Shown here piece after piece: positions 49,301 to 59,544 of a stretch of DNA of 64,000 nt. Numbering within the stretch: the first letter of the stretch is position 1; each line of letters starts with the position of its first letter. The notes under the pieces were generated by a model that worked only from the letters and a program-made list of their open reading frames with translations, made no database searches and was not told the DNA's origin. The position numbers were made by a program, and so were the translations under genes. The stretch is taken from assembly GCA_964030785.1 (NCBI GenBank), contig OZ034968.1, positions 38,237,186-38,301,185 of the forward strand, read 5' to 3'. This DNA is from Siderastrea siderea (lineage: Eukaryota; Cnidaria; Anthozoa; Scleractinia; Rhizangiidae).

Positions 49301-52300
49301 AGGCGAGTGTTCTCACCACTGTGCCATCCCTGCTCCCCCATTGGGTTCACATGTATATCCTAACCAAGCCTGTATTTTTTCAGACTTTTTTTGCAGTTGC
49401 CTAAGTTGCACACACAGCTGCCATGGTCTTCCATTTTGTTAAACTCCTAATCTGCTAAAATGAAAACCTAGAGTATGTGGGACCAGTTAGGGACTCGTCA
49501 GTTTTCTAAAGGAGCAGGGGGAGGGCAATGAAATGTTATGGACCCAAAATCAATTTTGACCCCTCAGACGACTGGTTGTTTTGGATGACCATAAGACAAG
49601 GCAAGTTCCTTTATTTCCTTTAACAAACTTAGGAGGACAACAAGGACAAAGTTACAAGTTACAAGTTAAAGTTAAGAGTTGCCAAGTTGTACTTGCCATT
49701 TCTAACCACTTGCAATGTATTTTGTGGAGTCAGCTTCTTGAAAACTTACTGACAAGACAACAACTATGTGAAAATCCTTTGGTTCACAAATGTTCTCTAA
49801 GAAATTAAATCAACTGCCCAAACATAAGCTCATGAACTTATATTCAAGGTTACTGGGTTCTGGTCTTCTTTAAAGTCTCCTCCTGAAAGAAAAGGTTTCA
49901 AGACTGATGGAAAACTATGATAGGTGCTAACTGTGTACATAACCTAAGGCTTCCTGTTGCCATTAAAATTAGACTCCTTTATTTAAAATTTTAAAGGGTA
50001 GCTCTTTCAGAAGTCAAGGCATTTACTATCAATAGGAGCCCTTATAGTGTTAGAGCATAATTATGCATCGTAATTGTCCAATCAGGATAATGCATCAGTC
50101 AATTCCAGCTGCGCCCATGCCCCCCCGGGCATTAGCATTTTTTTTCTCTCGGATGGCAAATTCCCGGGGGTGGGGACACTTTAGCTACCAAATGCCCCGC
50201 GGTGTGGACGAAGGAAGTGGGCAAATGCCCCGCCCCCGGGATCGTACGTCTCCAATCAACACTGCAGCAGTTTTCATTCATTGCACAATAATACCACTTT
50301 CAGCATTTTTATGTGTGATTTTTCGTTTGTGTAGGCCTACCTCTCCGTCTTCTATTGTTTGTAACGGCACTATCCGATGTAAATAAAGTTAGTATAAATG
50401 CCAAGTGATGATATTTTAATACTTCACAGACAACAATACTACATGATAGTTGATTGTTACTTTAATGTTTTGTTTTAAACAGTTCGCTAGTAAACAAAAA
50501 TCTTGACATTATAAAAGTCTGTTGTAACGTCATCTGTTGTAATATTTTAATAATATGCAAAAGTATAAAACGACGATCCCTATACACATGTTTAGAATTT
50601 AAGAATCATCGCGACTAAATTTTATTTAAATCCTTAAGAAGAATGCCTACGTCGATCTACGTTGATCGTTCCCGATCTCGCTATATTCAGTGATAGTTGT
50701 GCCTTGATAAGCAATGAAGAAATGCATAAAATCGAGAAAACCTCCACAAGTTTGTCCAGTCCTTGGCAGACGATCCAATCTGCGTCGAACTGCTGGTCCT
50801 TTGCGATAAAATCCTTCATGTTTGGATTTAGAGTCGGAAACCACGTGTGTCAAAAGCCCGGGGGTAGGCAAATGCCCGACCCTGGGGCCGTGCCAAATTT
50901 GCTAATGCCCCACCCCCGGGACTGACAAGGCACGCAAATGCCCCGCAGTTGCCCGGGGGGGGGGGGCAAACCTATTAATATTAATATTAATCGATTCATA
51001 AGTGAGGTGTGAAGTAACGGTCGAGTTGCTTTTTGATGCTTCATGTTGTGTGTGAGCATGTGAATTAAGATACTGATTTTTAGATGCTCGCAGACCACTT
51101 CACTTAGAACTAATACCAGGATTCTACTGCCCTGAATAAAATTATACAACATAACCATCTTTCTGTCAAAAAACTAAGGTAGTTTTAGATTATGCAAGGC
51201 AAAAATTGACGGCAAAAACACTTTACTGGTGACAAACACAAATCAAATCATACAAAACTGAGTTAATTCCAACAAGGAATTCTTTGGTGTAAATAAGGCA
51301 ACAAGAGGCCCATTGGCTAATGAGACAAGACTCTTCCTTTACAAATTTTAACGGCCAAAAAGTCAATGTTTGTAAACATCAAATGTTCTCTTTATGTCCT
51401 TAAAATTCTTCAAGCAAAATTATTTTGCATTTCCACTTTCACAAATAGCCTTTTGGGTCGTTATAAAAAAACTTAAACAGTCCATTGGATGACTACAGAA
51501 TGAAAAAACTTCTAAATGAAGATCAAACGGAAAACCGAGCGGGGTCCTTGTAAAAATTATTAGCTGAAAGTGTGAACTGAAATGATATTGTACAAGTTTA
51601 TTTTAATGTTATTTTAGCTGAGATAATTCCCGTTTGCCTGCATTGTTAATCAACTAGTGATTAACTGCAGGTCTTCTAAAGTAGTTTCATGGTTTTTTGC
51701 ACCTCTTTGACTCTGAGATTACTTGACCGCTGAGTCAGACCGCCACGGCCCCTTCAAACAAGGAAAGTTCACTGATCGATTGATGTGTAGCAAAAGCTAA
51801 CAAAAACTTGCAAGGGAACGCTAATTTTTAAAATTGTGAGTAGGATAGCTTACCTGCTTCGGTAAAAACGGCAGCTGTAAGACTTCGAATATCCCTGTCC
51901 TTTCAGTCTTTGAATCCCTCCTGATTTTATTATGACATCTCATCTTGTCTCCCTCACTTCATAGAACCATATATTTTCTTGCGGTGTGAAGGAAAACTTT
52001 TCCTGCTCACAAATGCAAAAGCCCGTGCTAAACACTCGTTTTCCGCTTTAAAATACCTTAAACCAATTTCTTGACGCCACCGAGAAGTTAGAAAAGCGCC
52101 TGGAATTGCCATATGTACCAAAAAGGTTAAGAATAAGTGATCAAGCAATGAAAACTACGTCTTTTACTCAGGCCGCCATCTTTGTTTATTTCACTGGCGC
52201 GCACGTTTCAGGAATCTGGGTACTAGGAAAATGATTAACCAATCAGACAAAAGTCTCCTTTGTTGGTCTTTGTAGCAGGCGTTCCCTCGTCCCTAGGCCC

Positions 52301-54153
52301 CAGTCCCCCATTTTTCCCCCGCGTTCTTCCTCCCCTTCCCCGTTTACGCCTGCTACGCAGGCTATATCTGCAGCGTATCAATTCTTTTTCTAAATCCCAT
52401 TCAAGCCATCGAATTCCTTTAACCATGCTCTCTGAAACTTGTACACTTTTCTTTTTTTTCTCGGTGACTCGTCTTCTTTATCTTGGACAAAAGTATCATT
52501 GGAGTTCAAGGCTGATGAAGTTTTGGAGTTCGAGGCTGAAGAAGAAGGCGGCGGCCGGCTGTTTAATAATAAATTATAGTTATGCAAATGAGCATTTCGT
52601 AAGAGAATAAATTACATTGTTGACTGCGCAGTGACTTTTATTTAATAACTGGGATATAATTCATTGTTTTAAAAATTGTTCTTACCTTGAAGAAAAAAGT
52701 CTCTTAACCCAGGTTGTTTAGCCATTCTTGACTCTGGATTGACCTTTCACATCGGCAACGCAAACTCGATTGCGCAAGAAGCACGTGTTTTCAAGGTAGC
52801 CTTCACTCACACGTGTCAGCGGAGTCTTTACAAAACCGAAAAGAGTCGAAAGAGTCTGGGATGGAATGGAAACGTCGAGAAGAAATGGACCTCCGAGATC
52901 GGAGAAACCACGGGGGAAACGACCAATAAAACACACACTGATGCAAGGGAAATGATGAAACTTTATTATTTTGAGCCTGATTGTGTTATATCTACCTTTG
53001 AATTTATTATTTCAAGCTTCCGTCTCGTGTCTAACCAGTCGGAGTACATAAGGACGATCAGGTTAGAAAGAAGAGTCGAGTAGCGATTCAGTCGCACTGA
53101 ACAAGGGCTTTTTAGGCGCGCAAGTGCGATCACACACGATTTTTTAGGCGCACAATAAAAAATCTAGTCGCATGTGCGACCAGCTGGTCGTTAACTTTGA
53201 GCCCTGAGAGGCAACATTGTTTTAAATCGAATCGCTTGGGGCCATACGTGTTTGAAGCATGCGGCGCCGTACCGCTTTTTCCAGGCCCGCTCGTGCTATT
53301 AACACTAATGCGTACGTGCAGCCCTCATATTGGGATTTTGTAAATAGTTTTGGAATTCGCGATATTCGAAGAGTTGCACGCAAAACCTGAGAAACTATTA
53401 GGTTTCAAGTAACTCTTAAATTGTCAAAATGCGTACCATAACAATAAGCATATCTGCAAATCCATAACAATAAGCAAATCTCGGTCACCTTTGTTGTGCG
53501 AAAAATTGCAAGAAAAGTTGCCTCGTGCAACACCGCTTAAAATCTCAAAATACTTTACTAAAATAATGTGATTTCAAATTGGCGAGAACATCAATTAAAT
53601 ATTGCCTTTATCTGTGTTATTACTATTTTAGTTAAAGAACTGGTTTGCCAACGCCCGCAGGCGTCTCCGAAATAAAACGACTGAATGCCCGAGCAATCTC
53701 CGTCAGCGCAGAAGGCGACGTAAAGTACACTATAAAGTTGGCGATGTCAAACCTTCAGAGTACCAATCAGAGGAATGTTCACCTTTATTTTCAAGGGAAA
53801 CACCAGTGCAACTGGTTGACGTCACACCGGTAACTACCGTAATTAACCAATCATGCTCGTCGTTAAATCCCAACGAAACACCCTGGAAACTAGAAGACGA
53901 CTCAGAGGCTGTTGACCAGTCAAGTTCGTCCATTTTCCCTGGGGAAACACCGAAAAAACTGGAACAAGTCGCACCGTTAGTTCACCAATCAAGTCTGCCC
54001 TTACTTCCGCTTGAAACGCCATGGAAACTGGCCGACCTCATGCCTTCATTTGACCAATCACATTTGCCTCCGTTATCTCCAGGAAAAAGTGACGCAATGT
54101 CACGTCAAAGGTATCTGCTACCAATACGCTTGAGCGCTTCCCACGTGACCTAA
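40336..54153 (+). CDS. ANHX: ANHX-like homeobox protein with SIX-like N-terminal domain
   Basis: Four exons: 40336-40566, 40706-40812, 43414-43579 and 53632-54153, giving 341 residues with phases 0, 2, 0. Junctions are ATCGAG/GTGAAG, TCTAG/GATGG, GAAAG/GTTTGT, TTCTAG/ATTTAC, GGCCAG/GTAACG and TTTTAG/TTAAAG. Residues about 10-113 resemble a SIX domain (LIEMWDEAHYLEAK, QRYRVRERF). A PPLSICPSG linker matches what I recall of human ANHX. The homeodomain is about 125-184. Its recognition helix is split by the last intron and reads LKNWFANARRRLRNK, keeping W48, F49, N51 and R53 but with alanine at position 50, as in Iroquois-type proteins rather than lysine as in SIX proteins. A basic stretch (RQRRRRK) follows, then four copies of a 23-26-residue ETPWKL repeat. 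Likely a DNA-binding nuclear regulator; targets unknown. Assignment to ANHX rather than a divergent SIX gene rests on memory of the linker and helix. Confidence 0.8.
41779..42025. mobile_element. 247-bp MITE rich in CAGCCCGGGCTGAAA words
   Basis: Lies in intron 2 of the ANHX-like gene. The left end reads AGGGGCGGATTACATGG; the right end is the imperfect inverse CCATGTATTCGGCCCCT. Internal sequence repeats TTTCAGCCCG and its inverse several times. No coding sequence. Target duplication not resolved. Confidence 0.65.
45321..46230. repeat. Inverted pair of GC-rich blocks (first set)
   Basis: GGTTCAATTTTACCTGTTAC followed by a C run and CCCGGG-rich sequence at 45330-45450 recurs inverted at 46095-46225 (ending GGTAACAGGTAGAATTGAAC). 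The 650-bp interior is AT-rich and includes the MAPDCVEK frame. This looks like an inserted element with GC-rich inverted termini or two opposed copies. Confidence 0.6.
49006..49050 (+). mobile_element. tRNA-like SINE head fragment
   Basis: GATAGCTCAGTTGGTAAGAG resembles a tRNA-derived A box, but the following tRNA-like part is missing. The fragment is cut off exactly where the minus-strand SINE at 49051 begins. It is not a functional tRNA: there is no anticodon arm or B box. Confidence 0.55.
49051..49339 (-). mobile_element. tRNA-derived SINE, full length
   Basis: On the minus strand it starts GGAGCAGGGATGGCACAGTG (A box), continues with a B box GGGTTCAATTCCCGG, then a conserved-looking body (CCGGTTTTCCTCC, CCAACATTTCCAAATTCC), and ends in a (TTTA)n tail at 49051-49070. 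This is the layout of a polymerase-III SINE of the type I associate with corals. It sits inside the 7.5-kb element. Confidence 0.8.
50110..50975. repeat. Inverted pair of GC-rich blocks (second set)
   Basis: Blocks rich in CCCGGGGGTGGGG, AAATGCCCCGC and GGGCATTAGCA at 50115-50245 recur inverted at 50858-50970, enclosing about 610 bp of AT-rich DNA. Sequence differs from the first set, but the architecture is the same. No target duplication was resolved. Confidence 0.6.
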
Positions 54154-55148
54154 CGAAGAGAAACCTAACAGTAAGAGTAGATTCTCAATGTCGGATATAC
54201 CTAGATTTTCCACTCAGATAATAAAAGTGTAGTAACAAAAACGCTTTCCATTAAGGCAAAATAAACGAACACCAATTGTCAACAATCTTCATCTTAGATT
54301 AGAAATCACTTCTTCAAAGATACATTGAGAATAACAGCTTGGACATTTTTTCTGTCTCAGAAGCTGTTTAAGTAAGTGAAAATCCTTTCCGGGATTTTCG
54401 CAGTTTTTTTCTTTTATTTTTAGGGGTCGAACGGAAAGCACTCCTGCACAACAGCTAGTGTTCAAAGATGGCCGTATTCAGTATCCTGGGTGCCAAAGGT
54501 TGTTTCCCTCTTTAGTTTTCTTTCTTCTTTTTTGCGAGAAAAAGAGCTAAGGCTAAGCCGCAGCATTTCTAACCGCCGAAGAGGTTGATTCAGTTCATTT
54601 CTGTTCACGACTTCCAAACGGGCCGCTGGAGCCAGGGTAGGTATTCACTGGCCGTTGTATCCAGTCATGTAAGGAGGAGGTGTGAATTCAAAAAAGGGAC
54701 ACTCGATGTGAACATGTTTCAGAATTTACCGAAAGTTCGACCTTCCGAGCCTTAGTTAAACTCGTTTTCAATTAATCATGTTATTGTATGTTCTTTTGTA
54801 TATTACTATCCGGATAGTTGTTATGCACAGTTGATATTGTTTTATTGATAACTGCGCAATATAAATTTAAAAAAGATAAATAATTAGTTTCTTTTGCAAA
54901 AAGAGGGGATCCTGAGTCTCTTCCCTAGATCGTGGCATCTGCCGCGAAGGCAGCCTCGTTTTTGCTCTTATAAATTAAACAAGCGGGCAGCTGTTGTCCG
55001 TCATTTGACACGCGTCCTCCTTCAAGTGCATAGAAGCGGTGAGTGAGAACCCAAATAAAGGTTTTTTCGTGGGGAGAGGGGGCCGGGAAATATCTTGCTT
55101 ATTTACACAACTTCGTTTCAGTCGTCACGTGACACGTTTATTTTGCAG

Positions 55149-55410
55149 TTACAGCAACGTCAATGCCATCGCATCGCCCGCAGTGATGTGGAACAGCGTC
55201 TTCGACCATACGGGACTGAATTCAGCGATTGGCGGTGCACCTTTCCCGCCTCTTGTCGCGGCTGGCGGGCAACATCCGTTGCCTTGGTTACGCAAGGTCG
55301 TGGTGTTACCTGCAACAGCTCTCAACTTTAACAGATTTCCAGCTGGTCTTTGTGTCCCGGGCCCTCTTTGCTGGATTACACCTTTTTCAGGTTATAATGA
55401 GGTGATTATT
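55149..55410 (+). pseudogene. Possible integrase-like transposon relict (weak)
   Basis: A TTTGCAG/TTACAG junction precedes open frames. One contains RIARSDVEQRLRPYGTEFSD and another, after a frame change, VPGPLCW. Both vaguely recall integrase-core proteins of metazoan DNA transposons, but I cannot confirm a domain. Confidence 0.2.
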
Positions 55411-57226
55411 TAACCCTATTACCCTAAAATAAAGGTACTACATCTCAACGGTTCTTTAATATTTCAATCTTTATAATCATTATGCATGGTTAAAATCCCC
55501 GTTAATCGAAAGTCTTGCTAAGCAGTTAGTCTTTTCGAACATTGCAACATTGAACCATCGTGAAGTTGGGAAATTATTGTTGAAGTCATTTCTTGGAAGC
55601 TTATCAGTGGACCACACCGGAGGCGAAGTCTATAAACTAGCATAAAAAGAATTTGCAAAGCGTGGGGGGTGGGGGGGGGGGCGTGTACATCTATCTCGAT
55701 TCACGCACGGGACAACATAAAGTAACATTATCAGTTGGTGCTACCCTCACGGACGTTCTGTCGCAATTGTTGGTCTGACATAACGGAAAAGAGTTTCTAT
55801 AAAGAAAGAGCTTCTATTATGTTATAAGACGTTCTATAAACAGTTTTCTTTCACAACTTTGTTTAAAAGCACAAAACGCTGAAATTCCTATCTTAATCAT
55901 CCAGATGGCATAGCGAATTTTAGGTTTCTGTGGATCCTCATTATATCCGTAAACTTTCTAAAGAATTAACTGTTAATTGACCGTTTTCTTTTGCTCATTC
56001 CTAGGCCAGGGGCAACTTCAGCAACTTTCAGCTCACGAATTTGGAAACTGTGGTTCCGCCAACATGTAGTGTTCAGAATCCGACAGCGTTCTAATATGTG
56101 AACTCTTTGTGCCAGTGTGCCATTGTCAGTGTTGAGGTTTCGTCGCGGAATACAGCATTTACGTCCTGACGGAAGGGATCGAAAACAAACAGACATGATC
56201 GACAAATAGTGTACATACGAATAAATCTAAAAATTGGACAAGAGAAGAAACTTAAACTTTCTTAGCGACTTGACCGCTCGAGCTAAAGCACAGAACTTTC
56301 CTCTCGTATTCTGGTAACATCCGATCTGTCACCAGCGATAACCTCAGAGTTTAATTTCCTGTTGAGTTGTAAACAAATGGAATGAGATCTCAGCGAGATC
56401 ATATCTACTATAGCCGCTAGCTAGTTAGTTATTGATGTTCGTCAATTTATATTTACTTGAAAGCAAAAGTTTCTAATGGCTAAATTCAAATATTTTGAAT
56501 GACCAGGTGCCGTGTTTTTTGGAACTTGTTGTGTTGGACAGAATGTTGTAAAAGCGACTTCAACTATTTATTTAGTCAAATGCCTCAAGACGGAAAGCAA
56601 ATCTTTGCAGAATTATAAGTCGGGCTTTGCTCACTGTGCCATTCTACAATGTACAGATTAGGCTTTTTTCTTTCGATTCACCCAAAACGCCACCCATTTG
56701 ATACGAAAGAACAATTTTTTTAAAAAACAAACCACACTAACTTGCTACGTACCAAAGTACCTGTTTTTCCAGCGTATATAAATGTTCAGTGCTGCCGTAT
56801 CTGCAGTATATCTCTGTACTGAGAACCTCTAGGTTTAAATTAATAAACAAATTGCACTTTTTTGCATCACTTTTACATTTTTTGTTGTTCGATCTCTTGT
56901 CATGGCTGTGCACAATCTTGTCATTTTTCTAGAACCACTGGCTCAAGAAGGAGTAGATGCCAGCTCACCAATGCGTAACAGTATAACAAACCGATAACGT
57001 ACCATGAAGAGCCACCTCCCCATAACGGCGGCCACCTTTCTATGAAGACCGTGTCTCCTTGTTCCATCGCCGATCCATTCCAGTTAGTATTATAGTACAA
57101 CGCTAAATTTTGGCGTGCTACCATTGGTCGAAATCGATCACGTGACGCGATAGTGTCTTTCTTCAGTGGGCGCCCGCATAATGCTCGTTTTTGGCAATTT
57201 TCGCTCAAAATTTAGCGTTCCACAAT

Positions 57227-57384
57227 AAAAACAATAGAGTCCTTCTGTCTCAGGTCCTATGTGTGATGGGTTCCCTCGGAAATTTGATGTTCAAACTTCA
57301 TAAACTATTTGTTGTCTTGAACATCAAATTTCCTCGGGCAACCTATCACTCGATAGTGCCTTCGACAGAAGAACTCTATTGTTT
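57227..57384. repeat. 158-bp foldback MITE
   Basis: The left arm AAACAATAGAG ... GAAATTTGATGTTCAA pairs with TTGAACATCAAATTTC ... CTCTATTGTTT across a short loop, with some mismatches in the middle of the arms. Non-coding. Confidence 0.75.
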
Positions 57385-58211
57385 AATTACATGTATAGTA
57401 CACAACCCCACAAGTATTACTATGCTTAAATCATTATCGTGTTTAAATAAAGGATTTTTTTATTGTATTGTATTCTTAACACTCCCGGCAACGGCCATCT
57501 CTCTATAATTGCCCTGTTCCCTGGTCCCATCGCCGACCGATTCACCCATACTCTTATTGAAATCTCCCCATCATGGGCACCTGTCTACAGCGGTTATGTT
57601 TGTTTTCTTGTTCCGATCGTCGATCTATTTACTCCCATGCTCGTATTTTCCCATAACGGCCAGAAAGTTCTGTCTGAGGGTAGGCGCCGTAGATGGGTTC
57701 AACTGTAGCTTTTACGAGACATCGACGAAAAAAAGGTTTCTCTGTTCCAAGTTGCTTTCTTTTTTCGGGTACGATAGAGATTGCTTGCGCCTCTAGCATG
57801 AAATGCTTTAACTATCAGAGTGCGAAGCGTGCGTGAAATTCATACATGCCTGGGTGGTCTGTGGTCGTCTGTCGTATTCTCCTTATCTCCCCACCCGGTG
57901 GTTTCCGGCAAAAACATGCTCGGGGTAACCGCGCGATGAGCTAGCATCTCATTGGGAGGCGGGTAGTAATACTCCTATCTTACGCAGGTTTAGTTAGGGG
58001 CCTAATGATTAAAATAATTTATAATAAAGCTTCGAGATAACGCACGCCCTGATTGGTTGAAACAGCGTGCTTCAGTCATAGTACAAATGCACGGAGTAGT
58101 CCGTGACACCATTCTGCGCGCGCTTGCAAGCTATGAATAAAACTTGTTTTCTTGCAAATTAAAGCCAATGAGCAAATATGTTCTTATAAAACAAATAAAA
58201 AAGCCAAAACT

Positions 58212-58353
58212 GTGCTTTGTTCTGTGATAAAGCACGCAAGGAAGTGACGAGAGCACTCAAGAAGTAGGGAGAAGCACTCGCCTGCGGCGCGTGTTCACCC
58301 TACACTTCTTTCGTGCTCTCGTCACTTCCTTGCGTGCTTTATCATAGAGCACT
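58212..58353. repeat. 142-bp foldback MITE
   Basis: TGATAAAGCACGCAAGGAAG and TGACGAGAGCAC on the left pair with GTGCTCTCGTCA and CTTCCTTGCGTGCTTTATCA on the right. The outer tips GTGCTTTG and AGAGCACT are less perfect. Non-coding. Confidence 0.8.
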
Positions 58354-59251
58354 TTCTCCAAAAATCAAACCCAGCGAACTGGAACGTCTTCTGACAGACG
58401 CCGGGTTTTGCTTCCACTTCTCCGTTCGCTCCTAGCGCTCTGCTACCTTTTTTGTGGCTGCCACGGAGTCATTAGGTGTCGGACCGTGGGAAACATGCAC
58501 CGGTGCTTTGGCAAACTCGTATTAAAGTAAACTACTGGAAGAAGTGCACGAGAAGCTGAAAGTTGTTGCCATAAGGATACGTCATTTCGTTTGACAACTC
58601 ACCTGCTTAAAACCGTGAGCATCCTTCGATGGAAACGTACGGTTGTACTATTGGATGGATGATTTCCTTATTCTATCCGTCTATTTACATGGATTTATAG
58701 CACGAGTGATCCGTCTGGGACGGATAATTCGTTTGAAACCAAGTCCCGTTTCTCCACTGGGAGGGATATTTCGTCAGACGCGTAGGTAATCCAGTCTTAA
58801 TTATTATCCGTCTCTAATTTTAAAACGGCCACTTTTAAAGCGTTTTCGAAAGTCTGTTTTTATCTGCGTGTTCCGTTGTTTTAGAGTGGACGATAGGAAA
58901 AAACGCAAAAAGTATGGACAAGTTTCAGAGAGTGTTGCTGCTAATACAGCAGCTTAGGAGGACTAAGAGCCAAAGAATGACCCATATTTTACTGGGTTTT
59001 CCGATCGCACGACTTATTATCGCGGGCTTGCCAAGCTGCTGTTCATAACATGGGATGTATTTCTTTACTCACCTCCTTAAGCGGATTTGTGATGAAAAAT
59101 TTTGGGGGATTTGCGGTTTCCAAAGAAATTCGATCTTACTGTCTCTTAAAGTTAGTATGGGAAACTTAAATGCAAAATTTCATAACCTCAATATGGTCAT
59201 CACCAAAAGCACTAAAAACGAGTTGGTGGCTAAAGGTTAGAAAAAGTAAGT

Positions 59252-59310
59252 AAGTAAATGGTTTATTAACAGAGTATCCACCTAGTGGCTCTTCATCCGT
59301 TACTAGCTAA
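59252..59310 (-). mobile_element. Retroposon 3' tail fragment (weak)
   Basis: On the minus strand GCCACTAGGTGGATACTCTG is followed by TTAATAAACCATTTACTTAC and (TTAC)n, resembling the tail of a SINE or LINE copy. It lies just downstream of the FBXO22-like gene. No body was recognised. Confidence 0.35.
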
Positions 59311-59544
59311 AAATACTGAATATTTACATTTAAAATATAAAATTAAGTAAATAACGAATAAATGAATGAAGTATACATATTTACAAAATTGTCATTACAA
59401 AAAAAATCTGTTACAGTGGTGTACAGCCTGCGGTTGCCATTTGGCAATTTTTTTGAGAAGTTTATTACAAATTTTTGATGACTTCCAGTGATTGGGAGGA
59501 ACTATGGCATATGCAATGTCAGTCCATGCAAGTTTCAAACGTTG

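Larger units (their letters stand above)
44868..52364. mobile_element. 7.5-kb Mutator-like element with 9-bp target duplication
   Basis: The left end reads TAGCCTGCGTAGCAGGCGTA at 44868; the right end is its inverse, finishing at 52364. The perfect 9-bp duplication TATCTGCAG flanks it (44859-44867 and 52365-52373). GC-rich inverted similarity runs inward for over 100 bp, ending near GCCTGCTACAAAGAC at both ends. The insertion splits a Cys-Arg-Tyr-Cys zinc-finger motif of the minus-strand ZNF862-like gene. I found no transposase frame inside, only later insertions and two possible tiny exons (MAPDCVEKTAYFQGKS at 45509 and MAAVVLTALISLNVYP near 47007). It is therefore probably non-autonomous or heavily replaced. 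Confidence 0.8.
44423..52725 (-). pseudogene. Dead ZNF862-like zinc-finger/transposase-derived gene
   Basis: A first exon at 52725-52686 (MAKQPGLRDFFLQ, donor CAAG/GTAAGA) resembles the start of this transposon-derived zinc-finger family. A second part ending near 52365 has KKRKVYKFQRAWLKEF, then a one-base frameshift, then RWLEWDLEKELIRCRY. The zinc finger resumes on the other side of the nested element at 44867 with CKAFPKHGSSS and NFKHETR. A further frame from about 44720 to 44423 (GVLAAVKNAFSDLVEDGLPN, FDPTAAVVKWFNNGQRSR) looks like a C-terminal part. Most of the middle of the gene is missing. Frameshift, deletion and insertion show it is not functional. Family naming is from general resemblance. 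Confidence 0.6.
43947..53206. mobile_element. DNA transposon with CAGGGCTCAAAGTT ends, split by a later insertion
   Basis: The left end reads CAGGGCTCAAAGTTTAA at 43947; the right end is the inverse of CAGGGCTCAAAGTTAA at 53206. AGAGG flanks both sides (43942-43946 and 53207-53211). Both subterminal regions contain TAGGCGCAC-type words. Removing the nested 7.5-kb element leaves about 1.75 kb, which carries the two halves of a ZNF862-like gene on the minus strand. The ends look hAT-like (CAGGG), but a 5-bp duplication is not the usual 8 bp, so the superfamily is open. It lies in intron 3 of the ANHX-like gene. Confidence 0.6.
54154..59544. other. Gene-poor interval between ANHX-like and FBXO22-like genes
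   Basis: No confident coding exon in 5.4 kb. It begins with the 3' flank of the ANHX-like gene (ATAATAAAAG near 54219 could serve as a weak polyadenylation signal). Foldback elements lie at 57227-57384 and 58212-58353, and a G run at about 55667-55681. An open stretch at 55149-55410 may be a transposon relict. Confidence 0.5.

Noticed and set aside
50063..51158. Open frames with PPRALAFFF and PPPPGQLRG runs
   Set aside because: They are translations of the GC-rich inverted blocks, which stay open by composition.
44868..52364. Mutator transposase gene inside the 7.5-kb element
   Set aside because: All open frames in this interval are short, lack recognisable transposase motifs and mostly overlap GC-rich repeat blocks.
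55966..56205. 79-codon minus-strand frame (MSIMSVCFRSLPSG...)
   Set aside because: Not recognised, no splice partners, and competing frames are equally open over parts of it; insufficient to call a gene.
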